Assembly: GCA_021795795.1 (NCBI GenBank)
Contig: JAJYPA010000093.1
Location: 1 to 20,669, forward strand
Direction of reading: 5' to 3'
DNA: 20,669 nucleotides
DNA from: Pseudomonadota bacterium
GTDB lineage: Bacteria > Pseudomonadota > Gammaproteobacteria > Halothiobacillales > Halothiobacillaceae
The notes under the pieces: model-generated
What the model saw: only the letters and a program-made list of their open reading frames with translations
Told to the model about the DNA's origin: nothing
The model's database searches: none
Position numbers and translations under genes: made by a program
In this document: piece after piece, positions 8,377-15,528 of the stretch
Position numbering within the stretch: position 1 is the stretch's first letter
Layout of the letters: every line of letters begins with the position of its first letter

Positions 8377-10294
8377 TGCTTACGCTCCCTTCCCAGGGCT
8401 CCGACAGTAGATCGGTGATCTTTACGCGGATCGTGCCCGCATCGCCAGGAACTTTGTACGCGCCCTTGACCATCTCGTTCTTGCCCGGGATGTCCACCAC
8501 CGCAGGTTGCAGCACCGCGCCGTCGTAGTTCCAATCGATCAGCACCGACTCGACCAGCTCCTTCCAGTCGTCGACCGACTCCTTCTGCAGAGAAAGCTTC
8601 TGCAGAAGGTTCATCGGGTAGAACTTCTCGATGACCAGCTCGCCGTTCTTGATGGCAACCTTGGCCTGCGAGTCGCGTTTGAACTCCAGATCGGCCTTGT
8701 CGCGCAGGATGTCCACCACTTCTACATCGATCTTGAACTGGGGGTTGGCCATTTGAAGTTGCGCGGCCAAATCTGGTTCATGGCCCATGCAGACGAGGGT
8801 GATCTTCTCGACCGGGCGGTTCGGGCTGTCCTTCTGCTTGCGCTCCCACGCCTTGTAGTCGAAGCCTGCAATCAGCTCGTTCAGGTCGGCGCGCGTGGCG
8901 ATGCGATTGACGGGCATGATCTTGACCATGCGCCCGTCCTTCTCGCCGTCAAACACGGTGCTGAACTCAAGCTTCTGCACTTCCAGCGCTTCGAGCAGGA
9001 GCTCCTTGGCTTGGATGGGGTTTCGAAAGATGTCGTAGTAATTTACGGTGTAAATCTCAAAGCCGGTAAAGAGCGTGGTCTGGTCATCGAGTGATTTTTG
9101 GCGAAGTACATCCGCTGTCTTTATCAGTCGCTTCGCCGTTGTCTGAAGTGACCCGAGATTAATGTCAGCGCCGATAAATCGGCGTCCAAGTTTCATCGCG
9201 ACCGCCTGAGTTGTCCCTGATCCCATGAAACAGTCAAAAACCAAATCGTTCTCAAGTGTTGTAGTCTTGATGATGCGCTCTAGCAACTGCTCCGGCTTCT
9301 GGGTTGGATAATTCGTCCGAGAATTTGACATCGGGTTGTCAAGATTGATATCGCCCCACATTGATCCGATCTCGTTTTCTTCCGGTCCAACATCGTTCCA
9401 GTAGTCGTCAGCTTGAACGCCCTTTGAGTCAGAGAGGTATTGCTTATATGACCAGCCTGCACCGGTGGTTTTCGGCGGAATAAGCCGCCCTTCTTTCTGC
9501 CACTGATCAAATCGCTCCATCGAGAAGGACTTCAGCGAAGTAATCCGGTACAGACCCCGTGGATCGTTGTCAGGGTTCTTAAAACGCTTGAGGTAATCCT
9601 CCGAGTAGTCAGCATAGTCATGCTCGAACTGAAAATCCCCTCCCTTTGAATAAAAGAGAATCACATCGTGATTTGCTGGGAATTTGTGCGCGCGAGCTTT
9701 GCTGCTCCCAGCGAACGGGGATCTCTTCCAGCAAATCGCATTCTGGAAATTCTGTCTTCCAAAAAGCTCATCCATGATCGACTGAAGGTGATGAGCCCTG
9801 CGTGTATCAAGATGCACGAATATGGAGCCAATCGGCGATAGCAGTTCCCTTAGAAGCGCGAGCCTCTCGTACATGAATTGCAGATATTCGTCGTTAGTCC
9901 AGATGTCCGAATATTGTTTTTCTTCAAATGAATTCTGATCGTTCTCCGCCACCTTTCCCCGAAGCTCTATTTTCTTTTTATAGTCAGCCTTCGAGTCAAA
10001 CGGCGGGTCAATGTAGATCAGATCTACCTTGCCCCGGAACTCCTTCAACAGGTGGCTCATCACCTGCAGGTTATCGCCCCAGAAAATCTTATTGCGCCAG
10101 CCGTCCACTTCTTCACCGTGGATTTCCTTCAACTGCGCAGGGTAATACTGCGTCGAGGTAAACGGACGCTTGCCGCGCCAGTTGAGCATTGGGTAGCCTT
10201 TTATCGGCTCGAACTCGTACTTCTCGACGTTGGTCACGCCGGCGTCAGGCGTAGCTAGTTGCAGGGATTCCTGTTTAGTTTGATCGCTTTTCAT
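8366..10294 (-). CDS. Type III-like site-specific DNA methyltransferase Mod (N6-adenine, beta class)
   Basis: A 642-residue methylase. Motif order is DLIYIDPPFDSKADY (catalytic DPPF at 96-99), then YPTQKPEQLLERII (329-342), then the SAM site DCFMGSGTTQAVA (FMGSGT 356-361) and RRFIGADIN. DPPF before FMGSGT is the beta-class order of type III Mod subunits. The region between (about 110-320) should hold the target-recognition domain. I choose ATG 10294 because it overlaps the upstream stop as ATGA with AGGAAA a few bases before it; an upstream in-frame start at 10360 would overlap the helicase gene by 70 nt. It overlaps res by 11 nt. Base composition drops in the middle of the gene (26/60 G+C at 9601-9660 against 39/60 at 8881-8940), suggesting an exchanged central segment. 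Confidence 0.9.
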   Translation of the reverse strand: MKSDQTKQESLQLATPDAGVTNVEKYEFEPIKGYPMLNWRGKRPFTSTQYYPAQLKEIHGEEVDGWRNKIFWGDNLQVMSHLLKEFRGKVDLIYIDPPFDSKADYKKKIELRGKVAENDQNSFEEKQYSDIWTNDEYLQFMYERLALLRELLSPIGSIFVHLDTRRAHHLQSIMDELFGRQNFQNAICWKRSPFAGSSKARAHKFPANHDVILFYSKGGDFQFEHDYADYSEDYLKRFKNPDNDPRGLYRITSLKSFSMERFDQWQKEGRLIPPKTTGAGWSYKQYLSDSKGVQADDYWNDVGPEENEIGSMWGDINLDNPMSNSRTNYPTQKPEQLLERIIKTTTLENDLVFDCFMGSGTTQAVAMKLGRRFIGADINLGSLQTTAKRLIKTADVLRQKSLDDQTTLFTGFEIYTVNYYDIFRNPIQAKELLLEALEVQKLEFSTVFDGEKDGRMVKIMPVNRIATRADLNELIAGFDYKAWERKQKDSPNRPVEKITLVCMGHEPDLAAQLQMANPQFKIDVEVVDILRDKADLEFKRDSQAKVAIKNGELVIEKFYPMNLLQKLSLQKESVDDWKELVESVLIDWNYDGAVLQPAVVDIPGKNEMVKGAYKVPGDAGTIRVKITDLLSEPWEGSVSNGD

Positions 10295-13215
10295 TTGTCG
10301 TTTTTCCTGAATTTCCAATTCTTGTTGTCGCAGTAGGCGCGCATGTCGCAGCTCTGGCACAGCTTGGCCGAGCGTGCTGCGATCTGATAGTCCTGCCGCT
10401 CGATGCGCGCCACGATGTCGTCGAAGCGCGCGATGGTCTTGCCGATGGCGCGGTCGTCTTTGGTGAAGGACACATAGGGGTTGCCGCCGTCCTCACCGGT
10501 GTAGTACAGGTGCATCCGGCTGACCTTCTGGCCGGTGCGCTCCTCGACCAGATGGGCGTATACCTCCAACTGGTGCTGGTACTGTTGGATTCGGCTGCGA
10601 TCCTTCTCCATATCGGGCTTTTTCTCCGACTTGAAGTCGATGATCTCGACCGTGTCGTGCTCACCCCGAATCAGGTCAACGCTACCCTTGAGGATGTACT
10701 GATCCTTGACCAGCGAAATCTCGACCTCGGCCTCTTTGATGCGATCCCAATGGCCGTTCTCGCGCTCGTAGTAGCGCAGCACGTGCAGCAGCGCCGCCTG
10801 CTGCGAGGAGGGCGCAAGGTAGACGCGCTCCTTCTTCGAGAGCATCGCGTAATTGGCCGAGAACCAGCCTTTGATGGCGTCGAAGTTGATGCTGCCTTCC
10901 TCTCCACGCAGCACGGTCTTGTGGATGTCCTCGATGGTTTGGTGCACCAGCGTACCGAACAGCATCGGGCTTTCGCGGATGGGTGCGAACTCCAGTTCCT
11001 TGAAGAAGCGATACTGCTCGGCGCAGTTCTCGAATACGGTGATGTGCGAGGTGAAAGAGTATTCGCGCTTGAGGTTGATCTGCTTGACCGCCTCGAATGT
11101 CAGCGCCGACAAGTCAACGTCGCGCCAGCTGGGCAGCTCGTAGAACAGGCGCTCGAAGTATTTGGACGGCGACTTGTCTAAGCCCCGGCCGTGCCGTTCC
11201 TGTGCGGCCAACACCAGCAGGTTTTGCGCGCGGGAGAACGCGGTGTAGAACAGCCGCCAGAAGTCAAAGTTTTTGATGTGCTCGAGCGGCTCGAATCGTT
11301 CCTTCGAGAGATAGCCGCCGTCCTCCAGCAGCACGTCCAGTTCACCGTACTGCTTGCGCGGCACCGCCTCCAGCGAGCCGCAGACGACGACCGGGAACTC
11401 CAGCCCCTTCGACTGGTGGATAGTGAGGAACGACACGCAGCCCTTGGGCGCGTACTCAGCCTCATCCTCGTATTCGCCGATGCCGCCATCAACTAGGAAG
11501 CGCAGGAATTGGTTGAACAGATCGCGCAGGTTCTTTTCCAGGAAGTCCGGGTTGAGCACGCTGACGTAATGCAGGTACTCGAACTTGGTCAGCAGCTTGG
11601 AGAAGGTGCCAAGGTTGCGTGCTGCGCGGCCCTTGTCCACGCCCTGCAGCGCATCCTCAGCAAGAAAGCGCGAGAACAGCGGGAACTGCAGCAGCTGATA
11701 GAACAAGCCGGAGAAGGCGTAGTCGGTGTTCTGCGTGAGCACAGCGTGGCGCTTGGCCAGCGGGCGCGCCCAGTCCAGCAGGGGCCTGTTTTCCGGCTTG
11801 CGCAGCTCGTCGGTGAAGGGCTTGAAGCAGAGGTGGTCGTAGTAGTCCCAGATGGGCAGCGTGACGCCTTCGGCCCACGCCCGCACCTTGGGAAACTGAG
11901 GGAACAGGAAGATCAGCGCGCCGATCATCAGGCGGATTTCCTCGCGCTCGAAGAACATGTTCGAGCGGGGTGAGAACACGGGCACACCTTCGGTTTCGAG
12001 GAAACGCGCCAGCGCGACTACCTTGTCGTTCTTCACCGAGCGGAACAGGAAGGCCACCTGATTCCAGTCCGAGAGCTTGCCGGACGCCTTCAGGCCGTTG
12101 AGGAAGGCCAGAACCTCGGCGTGCCAGTTGGTGGTTTCGCCCTTGTCGTCTCTGGCGGCCAGCCGAACCGCCGTGGGCATGTCGGGGAAGTCGTCGTCAC
12201 GCGGAACGATCTGCTTGGCGAAACGGAAGACGCGCGAGCCGTCGTCCCATACCTGTTCCTTCATCCACTCGTTGTAGAAGCGGATGATGTCCGGATGTGA
12301 ACGGTAGTTGACGGTCAGCTTGACCTGTTTGTATTGCCCGTCCTCGAACAGCGCTGGAAACTCCAGAATGTTGCGGATGGTCGCCCCGCGAAAGCGGTAC
12401 AAGCCCTGGTCGTCGTCGCCCACCACGCACAGATTACGGCGCTCGCCCGCCAGCAACAGAAGGATGCGCTCCTGGATGGTGTTGGTGTCCTGGTACTCGT
12501 CCACCATCAGGTAGGTGAGCCTCTCGCGCAGCTGCGCCAGTACCTCCGGGCGCTTCTCCAGCAGTTGCAAGGCCTCGTACTGGATGCCGGAGAAGTCCAG
12601 CGTGTTGTGCTCGTGCAGCAGCTCCTGGTACTTGGCAAAGCAGGCGGCCAGAGCGCGGATCTCCGGCTCCGGAGCCACCGCCAGCGTGGTCGCATTGAGC
12701 GCCTCCTCGCTGACCTTGTTGAGCCACTTGAGCAAGTTCTCCGACTGCGCCCAGCGGCCAGACTGGTCGTCGCCCATGACGAGCTGTGCGTCGGGCAGTT
12801 CGCGGAAATCCTTGATGTGCTGGTACAGAAAGTATTGCTGGTCGAACTGGTCGAACAGCGTGAAGCTGCGCTTGAGCCGCGTGAACTCGCGGTAGTCCTC
12901 CAGCAGCCGCAGGCAGATGGAGTGGAAGGTGCCGAGGTACATCTCGTTCAGGTTAAACTTGATGCCCAGATCGGTAAGGCGGTTCGAGATGCGCGTGGTC
13001 AGCTCGCGCGCGGCCTTGTCGGTGAAGGTGACGACAAACAACGACTCCGGCGCAACACCTTTCTTGGTGATGAGATAGACGATGCGCTCGACCAGCGTGA
13101 AGGTCTTGCCGGAGCCGGGGCCCGCGATGATGAGCACCGGGCCTTCGGTGGCGAGGATGGCTTCGAGCTGCTGCGGGTTGGCCTTGGATTGGAGGGCGGT
13201 CGCGCTAGCCGTCAT
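10291..13215 (-). CDS. UvrD/Rep-type helicase fused to RecB/Cas4-like Fe-S nuclease
   Basis: A 974-residue SF1A helicase. It has Walker A AGPGSGKT (31-38), DEYQDT (239-244), GDDDQGLYRFRGA (266-278), TIHQSKGLEFPVVV (598-611) and LFYTAFSRAQNLLVLA (655-670). The last ~240 residues are a PD-(D/E)xK nuclease: GTLVHQTIEDIH (His758), GSVDLIRG (Asp847), EIIDFKSEK (Asp860, Lys862) and YQHQLEVYAHL. Cys731, Cys953, Cys956 and Cys962 have the spacing of the 4Fe-4S clamp seen in AddB and Cas4. It should unwind and degrade DNA with ATP. Start ATG 13215 has GAGGGGG five bases upstream and overlaps the stop of the small HTH ORF as ATGA; its own stop overlaps mod the same way. It is not the chromosomal uvrD or rep, which lack this nuclease. 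Its tight coupling to Mod and Res implies a joint role in restriction. Confidence 0.9.
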   Translation of the reverse strand: MTASATALQSKANPQQLEAILATEGPVLIIAGPGSGKTFTLVERIVYLITKKGVAPESLFVVTFTDKAARELTTRISNRLTDLGIKFNLNEMYLGTFHSICLRLLEDYREFTRLKRSFTLFDQFDQQYFLYQHIKDFRELPDAQLVMGDDQSGRWAQSENLLKWLNKVSEEALNATTLAVAPEPEIRALAACFAKYQELLHEHNTLDFSGIQYEALQLLEKRPEVLAQLRERLTYLMVDEYQDTNTIQERILLLLAGERRNLCVVGDDDQGLYRFRGATIRNILEFPALFEDGQYKQVKLTVNYRSHPDIIRFYNEWMKEQVWDDGSRVFRFAKQIVPRDDDFPDMPTAVRLAARDDKGETTNWHAEVLAFLNGLKASGKLSDWNQVAFLFRSVKNDKVVALARFLETEGVPVFSPRSNMFFEREEIRLMIGALIFLFPQFPKVRAWAEGVTLPIWDYYDHLCFKPFTDELRKPENRPLLDWARPLAKRHAVLTQNTDYAFSGLFYQLLQFPLFSRFLAEDALQGVDKGRAARNLGTFSKLLTKFEYLHYVSVLNPDFLEKNLRDLFNQFLRFLVDGGIGEYEDEAEYAPKGCVSFLTIHQSKGLEFPVVVCGSLEAVPRKQYGELDVLLEDGGYLSKERFEPLEHIKNFDFWRLFYTAFSRAQNLLVLAAQERHGRGLDKSPSKYFERLFYELPSWRDVDLSALTFEAVKQINLKREYSFTSHITVFENCAEQYRFFKELEFAPIRESPMLFGTLVHQTIEDIHKTVLRGEEGSINFDAIKGWFSANYAMLSKKERVYLAPSSQQAALLHVLRYYERENGHWDRIKEAEVEISLVKDQYILKGSVDLIRGEHDTVEIIDFKSEKKPDMEKDRSRIQQYQHQLEVYAHLVEERTGQKVSRMHLYYTGEDGGNPYVSFTKDDRAIGKTIARFDDIVARIERQDYQIAARSAKLCQSCDMRAYCDNKNWKFRKNDK

Positions 13216-13352
13216 TCTACCCCCTCGCTGTCATCTACCGTCACCTTGCCAATGCGACTAGCAATCCACTGATCCAGTTCGCCCCGTCTGAAGCACCATG
13301 TGCCACCAAGCAGTGCGGCATAATCAATTTCTGCAATTCTATTTCGAGTCAA
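13212..13352 (-). CDS. Tiny excisionase-like HTH ORF leading the restriction operon
   Basis: A 46-codon frame from TTG 13352 ends with TGA overlapping the helicase ATG (ATGA at 13212-13215). It contains LLGGTWCFRRGELDQWIASR, which resembles the wing-and-helix end of MerR/excisionase-type HTH proteins (usual pattern GxxWRFRRxELDxWL). An in-frame TAA lies just upstream of the TTG, so either the N-terminal recognition helix has been lost or the start lies within a degenerate 5' part. Its perfect coupling to the next gene argues that it is, or was, the first gene of the operon, probably a regulator. No good ribosome site precedes the TTG. It may be a remnant. Confidence 0.45.
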   Translation of the reverse strand: MTRNRIAEIDYAALLGGTWCFRRGELDQWIASRIGKVTVDDSEGVE

Positions 13353-13374
13353 CGCCGTTTAGCTTACCTCAGAC

Positions 13375-13392
13375 GTGTATGGTATACCACAC
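13375..13392. promoter_or_regulatory. Palindrome upstream of the restriction operon, possible operator/extended -10
   Basis: GTGTATGGTATACCACAC contains the perfect 10-bp palindrome TGGTATACCA (13380-13389), just upstream of the HTH ORF. On the minus strand TGGTATACC also fits an extended -10 element (TGnTATAnn). No good -35 is visible. It is a plausible site for autoregulation of the operon by its HTH protein. The role is inferred from position and symmetry only. Confidence 0.3.
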
Positions 13393-13494
13393 GCAGCCTT
13401 GCTCATTGGTGGTTGGCGTTGATCTGTAAGCTTGGTATCGGGACTCCCATTATTTGCTCAGAGATGGCTTCTCATGCTTTCACTCTATGCTGAG

Positions 13495-13764
13495 TCAGTA
13501 GGGTAGAACGAGGGTAGAACGCAAGATAAAGAAGGGGTAACGTGCAGGCATCCTGCGCAATATCAACGCGTTGGCAACGGCCCGCGCCTGCCGCTTCGCT
13601 CTGGCGCGCCCGTTGCGACCCACCCCGACGGCTGGCGTCAGCCAGTGTGGCGCGTCGACCCCATAGCTGAGCCGGCACCCCCTTAATGTCCTGGCCATGG
13701 CTTCGGCGTCCTTCGTTTCACGCTCCCATATCACCAGCACATCCCATCCGGCTTCTGTACGTCG
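13495..13764 (-). pseudogene. Possible Vsr-type mismatch endonuclease C-terminal remnant
   Basis: The frame from about 13764 reads RRTEAGWDVLVIWERETKDA and then EAMARTLRGCRLSYG. GWxVLVIWExETKDxEALARxLR is the C-terminal block of Vsr very-short-patch-repair endonucleases, which nick beside T:G mismatches made by deamination at Dcm sites. A stop lies just upstream, and the zinc-binding and catalytic parts are absent, so this is at most a remnant. The rest (to 13495) is Arg/Ala-rich and unrecognised, and ends near the near-duplicate GGGTAGAACG pair at about 13500-13520. Vsr genes often accompany cytosine methylases. The match is short, so confidence is modest. Bases 13393-13494 hold nothing I can identify. 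Confidence 0.35.
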
Positions 13765-13809
13765 GGTGCCGACCCGTCATCCCCATCTGCGCTGCGCCGC
13801 CAACCTCCA

Positions 13810-13998
13810 TCAACGGGGCGGTTTCGCCTTCACCTTCCATGCGGCCAGCACAGAGAGATCAATGATCCCGCTGTAGACCTCGGGCGCCGCCCGCCTTGCC
13901 CGCTTGCGTTCACGATACGCCGCCGACGCCGCCCGGCTCGCCGCTTTTGCGTCAGGATGCTTCCGCGGCCTGCCGACCCCCCTGCGCGTAGTCTCCAT
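13810..13998 (-). CDS. Small basic protein with AT-hook-like GRPRKH motif
   Basis: A 62-residue, strongly basic protein: VGRPRKHPDAKAASRAASAA then YRERKRARRAAPEVY, with a hydrophobic ending (IIDLSVLAAWKVK). The GRPRKH core resembles an AT-hook or the N-terminal arm of small plasmid DNA-binding proteins; I do not know a named family. The start is supported by a perfect AGGAGG (complement of 14006-14011) 7 nt before ATG 13998. Immediately upstream lies an A+T-rich segment with three copies of a GACGGTGACA-like repeat, so the protein may bind its own promoter. It follows the integrase remnant on the same strand, which suggests a mobile-element regulator. DNA binding is inferred from composition. 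Confidence 0.55.
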   Translation of the reverse strand: METTRRGVGRPRKHPDAKAASRAASAAYRERKRARRAAPEVYSGIIDLSVLAAWKVKAKPPR

Positions 13999-14017
13999 CC
14001 CCGGCCCTCCTGTCCAT

Positions 14018-14078
14018 TGACACCGTCAATTTATAGGACGGTGACATATATGTAAATATATTTATATGACGGTGACAT
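14018..14078. promoter_or_regulatory. Iterated operator-like repeats upstream of the GRPRKH gene
   Basis: GACGGTGACAT occurs twice in direct orientation (14037-14047 and 14068-14078), with starts 31 bp apart, close to three helical turns. A third, inverted and slightly altered copy, TGACACCGTCA, is at 14018-14028. The intervening DNA is almost pure A/T and includes, on the minus strand, TTTACA and TATAAA with a short 15-nt spacer, a possible promoter for the downstream small gene. Phased repeats around a promoter are the usual form of an autoregulatory operator or iteron set. The binding protein is unknown; the GRPRKH protein is the nearest candidate. Confidence 0.5.
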
Positions 14079-14237
14079 AAATTTGCCCGCCAAAATTACC
14101 CCCATCAACCCCGCGGCCTGCCGGCCGCAAGAGGCGCGTGGAGCAACAAGGTCGGCGGCGCGGGATTGCGCTGCCGACGAAATATGCGTGTACCGCTTCA
14201 GCATCTGGGTGGACTTGTGTCCGGTAATGGCCGCACG
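14031..14237 (-). pseudogene. 3' end of a tyrosine recombinase (integrase)
   Basis: The minus-strand frame reads AAITGHKSTQMLKRYTHISS then AAQSRAADL. GHKSTQMLKRYTH is the C-terminal active-site block of phage/ICE-type tyrosine integrases: the GH histidine at 14217-14219 and the nucleophile tyrosine at 14190-14192. Everything upstream, including both catalytic arginines, is missing; similarity fades at about 14237. The frame runs on to a TAA at 14031-14033 through the operator repeats, so the last ~40 residues are probably not native. The remnant suggests a lost element boundary nearby, but no tRNA or att repeat was seen. Confidence 0.65.
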
Positions 14238-14308
14238 GCGGCAGGCGCTCCGATACCCGCCCTGCGCATGATCTATACCCTCCCATCAGCCTTCACGGGA
14301 GGTTCGTC

Positions 14309-14749
14309 ATGCCGGGTCACCTGATCCTTGTCCGTCCTCATGCGTCCTTACTGGACGGTCTGGTCATTGCCCGCTACCTGCATCAGATGGGCGGCCACTG
14401 CGGCTATCTCTTCGCCGTCGATCCCGATTACGCCCGCCACCCTTTCTGGCGAAGGGCGCTGTCCTGGTATGGCCGTATCATGGGGTACCATCGCATGGTT
14501 CCTCTCGACCAGCGATCCCCCATGGCGCTCCGGTTCCTTTTGCGCACCCTGGAAGCGGGCCATGGAGTGGTGCTTTTCCCGCAGGGAACAGGCATTTCCA
14601 GGCCGGGCAGACCAGACATGCCTGGAGCCTCCTGGCTGGCCCGAAAATCCCGATGCCTGATCACGGAGATTCGCCTGGATCACTCCCACTGGATTCCTCA
14701 AGTGGCGTATCAGGGGCGTGACCGCCGCGCCACTCCTGGGGCAGCCTGA
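14309..14749 (+). pseudogene. Truncated PlsC-like acyltransferase
   Basis: The frame opens with a good site (GGGAGG before ATG 14309) and carries two PlsC/LPLAT blocks: PHASLLDGL, the HX4D catalytic motif (His11, Asp16), and VVLFPQGTGIS (89-97), a variant of the FPEGTR substrate motif with Gln for Glu. Such enzymes move an acyl chain from acyl-ACP or acyl-CoA to a lysophospholipid at the inner membrane. Full-length relatives are usually over 200 residues. Here native sequence ends near VAYQGRDR and the last residues come from the IS end beginning at about 14737. With the HX4D only 11 residues from the start, the N-terminus may be shortened too. Likely inactive. Confidence 0.55.
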
Positions 14750-15033
14750 GGTGGACCCCATGGTTTGGGCAGCCTGAAGGGGGAATAAGCTCTGGACCGT
14801 TGACATGGCAGGTCAGCCTGCCGTTGCATTCCTGCAGCATAGGCGGCATTCGGGGTCCTGCCACCCAAGGCAGATTGAGGACGCTGGCCGTCGTGCCAGG
14901 CAAAATAGGACGTAAGGCCTCGCCGCAGTGCGGTACCATCGTCTGCCGGGTTCAGGTAGATGTGCTCATACTTCACCGTCCGCCAGAGTCGCTCCAGGAA
15001 GACGTTGTCCAGGGATCGTCCTCTGCTGTCCAT
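14737..15033 (-). pseudogene. IS3-type transposase C-terminal fragment and IS end
   Basis: From ATG 15033 on the minus strand the frame reads MDSRGRSLDNVFLERLWRTV, then KYEHIYLNPADDG and YFAWHDGQRPQSALGGRTPN. This is the C-terminal part of the IS3-family DDE transposase; LERLWRTVKYEHIYL carries the last acidic catalytic region. The N-terminal two thirds are missing; upstream lies a PIN-domain fragment. The frame reads through the presumed IS end (TGGGGCAGCCTGAGGTGGACC from 14737) into acyltransferase DNA and stops at 14710. GGGCAGCCTGA(A/G)GG is repeated at 14739 and 14767 near this end. The element is dead. Confidence 0.75.
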
Positions 15034-15160
15034 AGATCGAAGATGAAGTCGTCGGGATGCTGGGCGGTCAGGTTATACGGTTTGAGCCGTTCCGGCGGAA
15101 AATCCTTCAGGTTGAACGTCACGATCAGGCTGGCACTGCCGTGAATAGCGGCAGCCACCA
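15030..15160 (-). pseudogene. C-terminal fragment of a PIN-domain (VapC-like) protein
   Basis: The minus-strand frame contains AAAIHGSASLIVTFNLKDFP then PYNLTAQHPDDFIFDLW. TFNLKDFP...L.PY.L.AQHPDDF is the C-terminal signature of a PIN-domain toxin family (metal-dependent RNases of toxin-antitoxin pairs). The first ~100 residues, with the N-terminal catalytic Asp, are absent, and no antitoxin is visible. The fragment is in frame with the zinc-ribbon-like sequence upstream and reads on out of frame across the transposase fragment to a stop at 14973. The 187-codon ORF here is therefore a chimera of remnants. Confidence 0.6.
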
Positions 15161-15161
15161 T

Positions 15162-15413
15162 GACCCGGCGCCCGAAAACCCGCACAGAGGGGGATGTTCT
15201 GCGCTTGCGGCAGTGACTGCAGCAGAAGCTGAAGCGCGAGGCGTACTGCATTCTGAAATCCCGTAAACAACCTCTCGGCTTGCGGGGGTAGTCCGCCCGA
15301 TGCCACTTCCCACCACAGGCACACCGGGTGGTCCTGGTTTCTTCGGCAAGGGCTTCATCAACGCGGTACAACCACTGAAATATTTTGGGATCCTGCAGAA
15401 GGTTATGGCCCAC
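15162..15413 (-). pseudogene. Zinc-ribbon-like protein of an IS-associated family, 3' truncated
   Basis: From GTG 15413 (AAAGGAC just upstream) the frame reads MGHNLLQDPKIFQWLYRVDE, RCACGGKWHRADYPRKPRG, and FSFCCSHCRKRRTSPSVRVF then GRRV. Paired Cys (CACGG...CCSHC), the HRADYPRKPRG block and TSPSVRVFGRRV mark a family I recall from beside insertion sequences; I cannot give a firm name or function. The pattern suggests a zinc-binding fold. Homology ends at about GRRV, where the frame joins the PIN fragment, so the C-terminus is lost. Confidence 0.45.
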
Positions 15414-15528
15414 TGGCGGGGTCCTTTTCTTGGTTGAAAAGTGACACTCCCCCAACAGGCGCGTTTGTTCAAGTTCTTCGAGGGGGTTCCGCTGATGAGC
15501 AGAACAACTGAAAAAAAGAAACCTCTCC

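Noticed and set aside
12334..13272. 312-codon + strand ORF opposite the helicase gene
   Set aside because: Leu/Val/Gln-rich antisense shadow of clear UvrD motifs.
13357..13368. GTTTAGCTTACC as a KorA-type operator (GTTTAGCTAAAC)
   Set aside because: Only a partial match; one arm of the palindrome is broken and no korA gene is visible.
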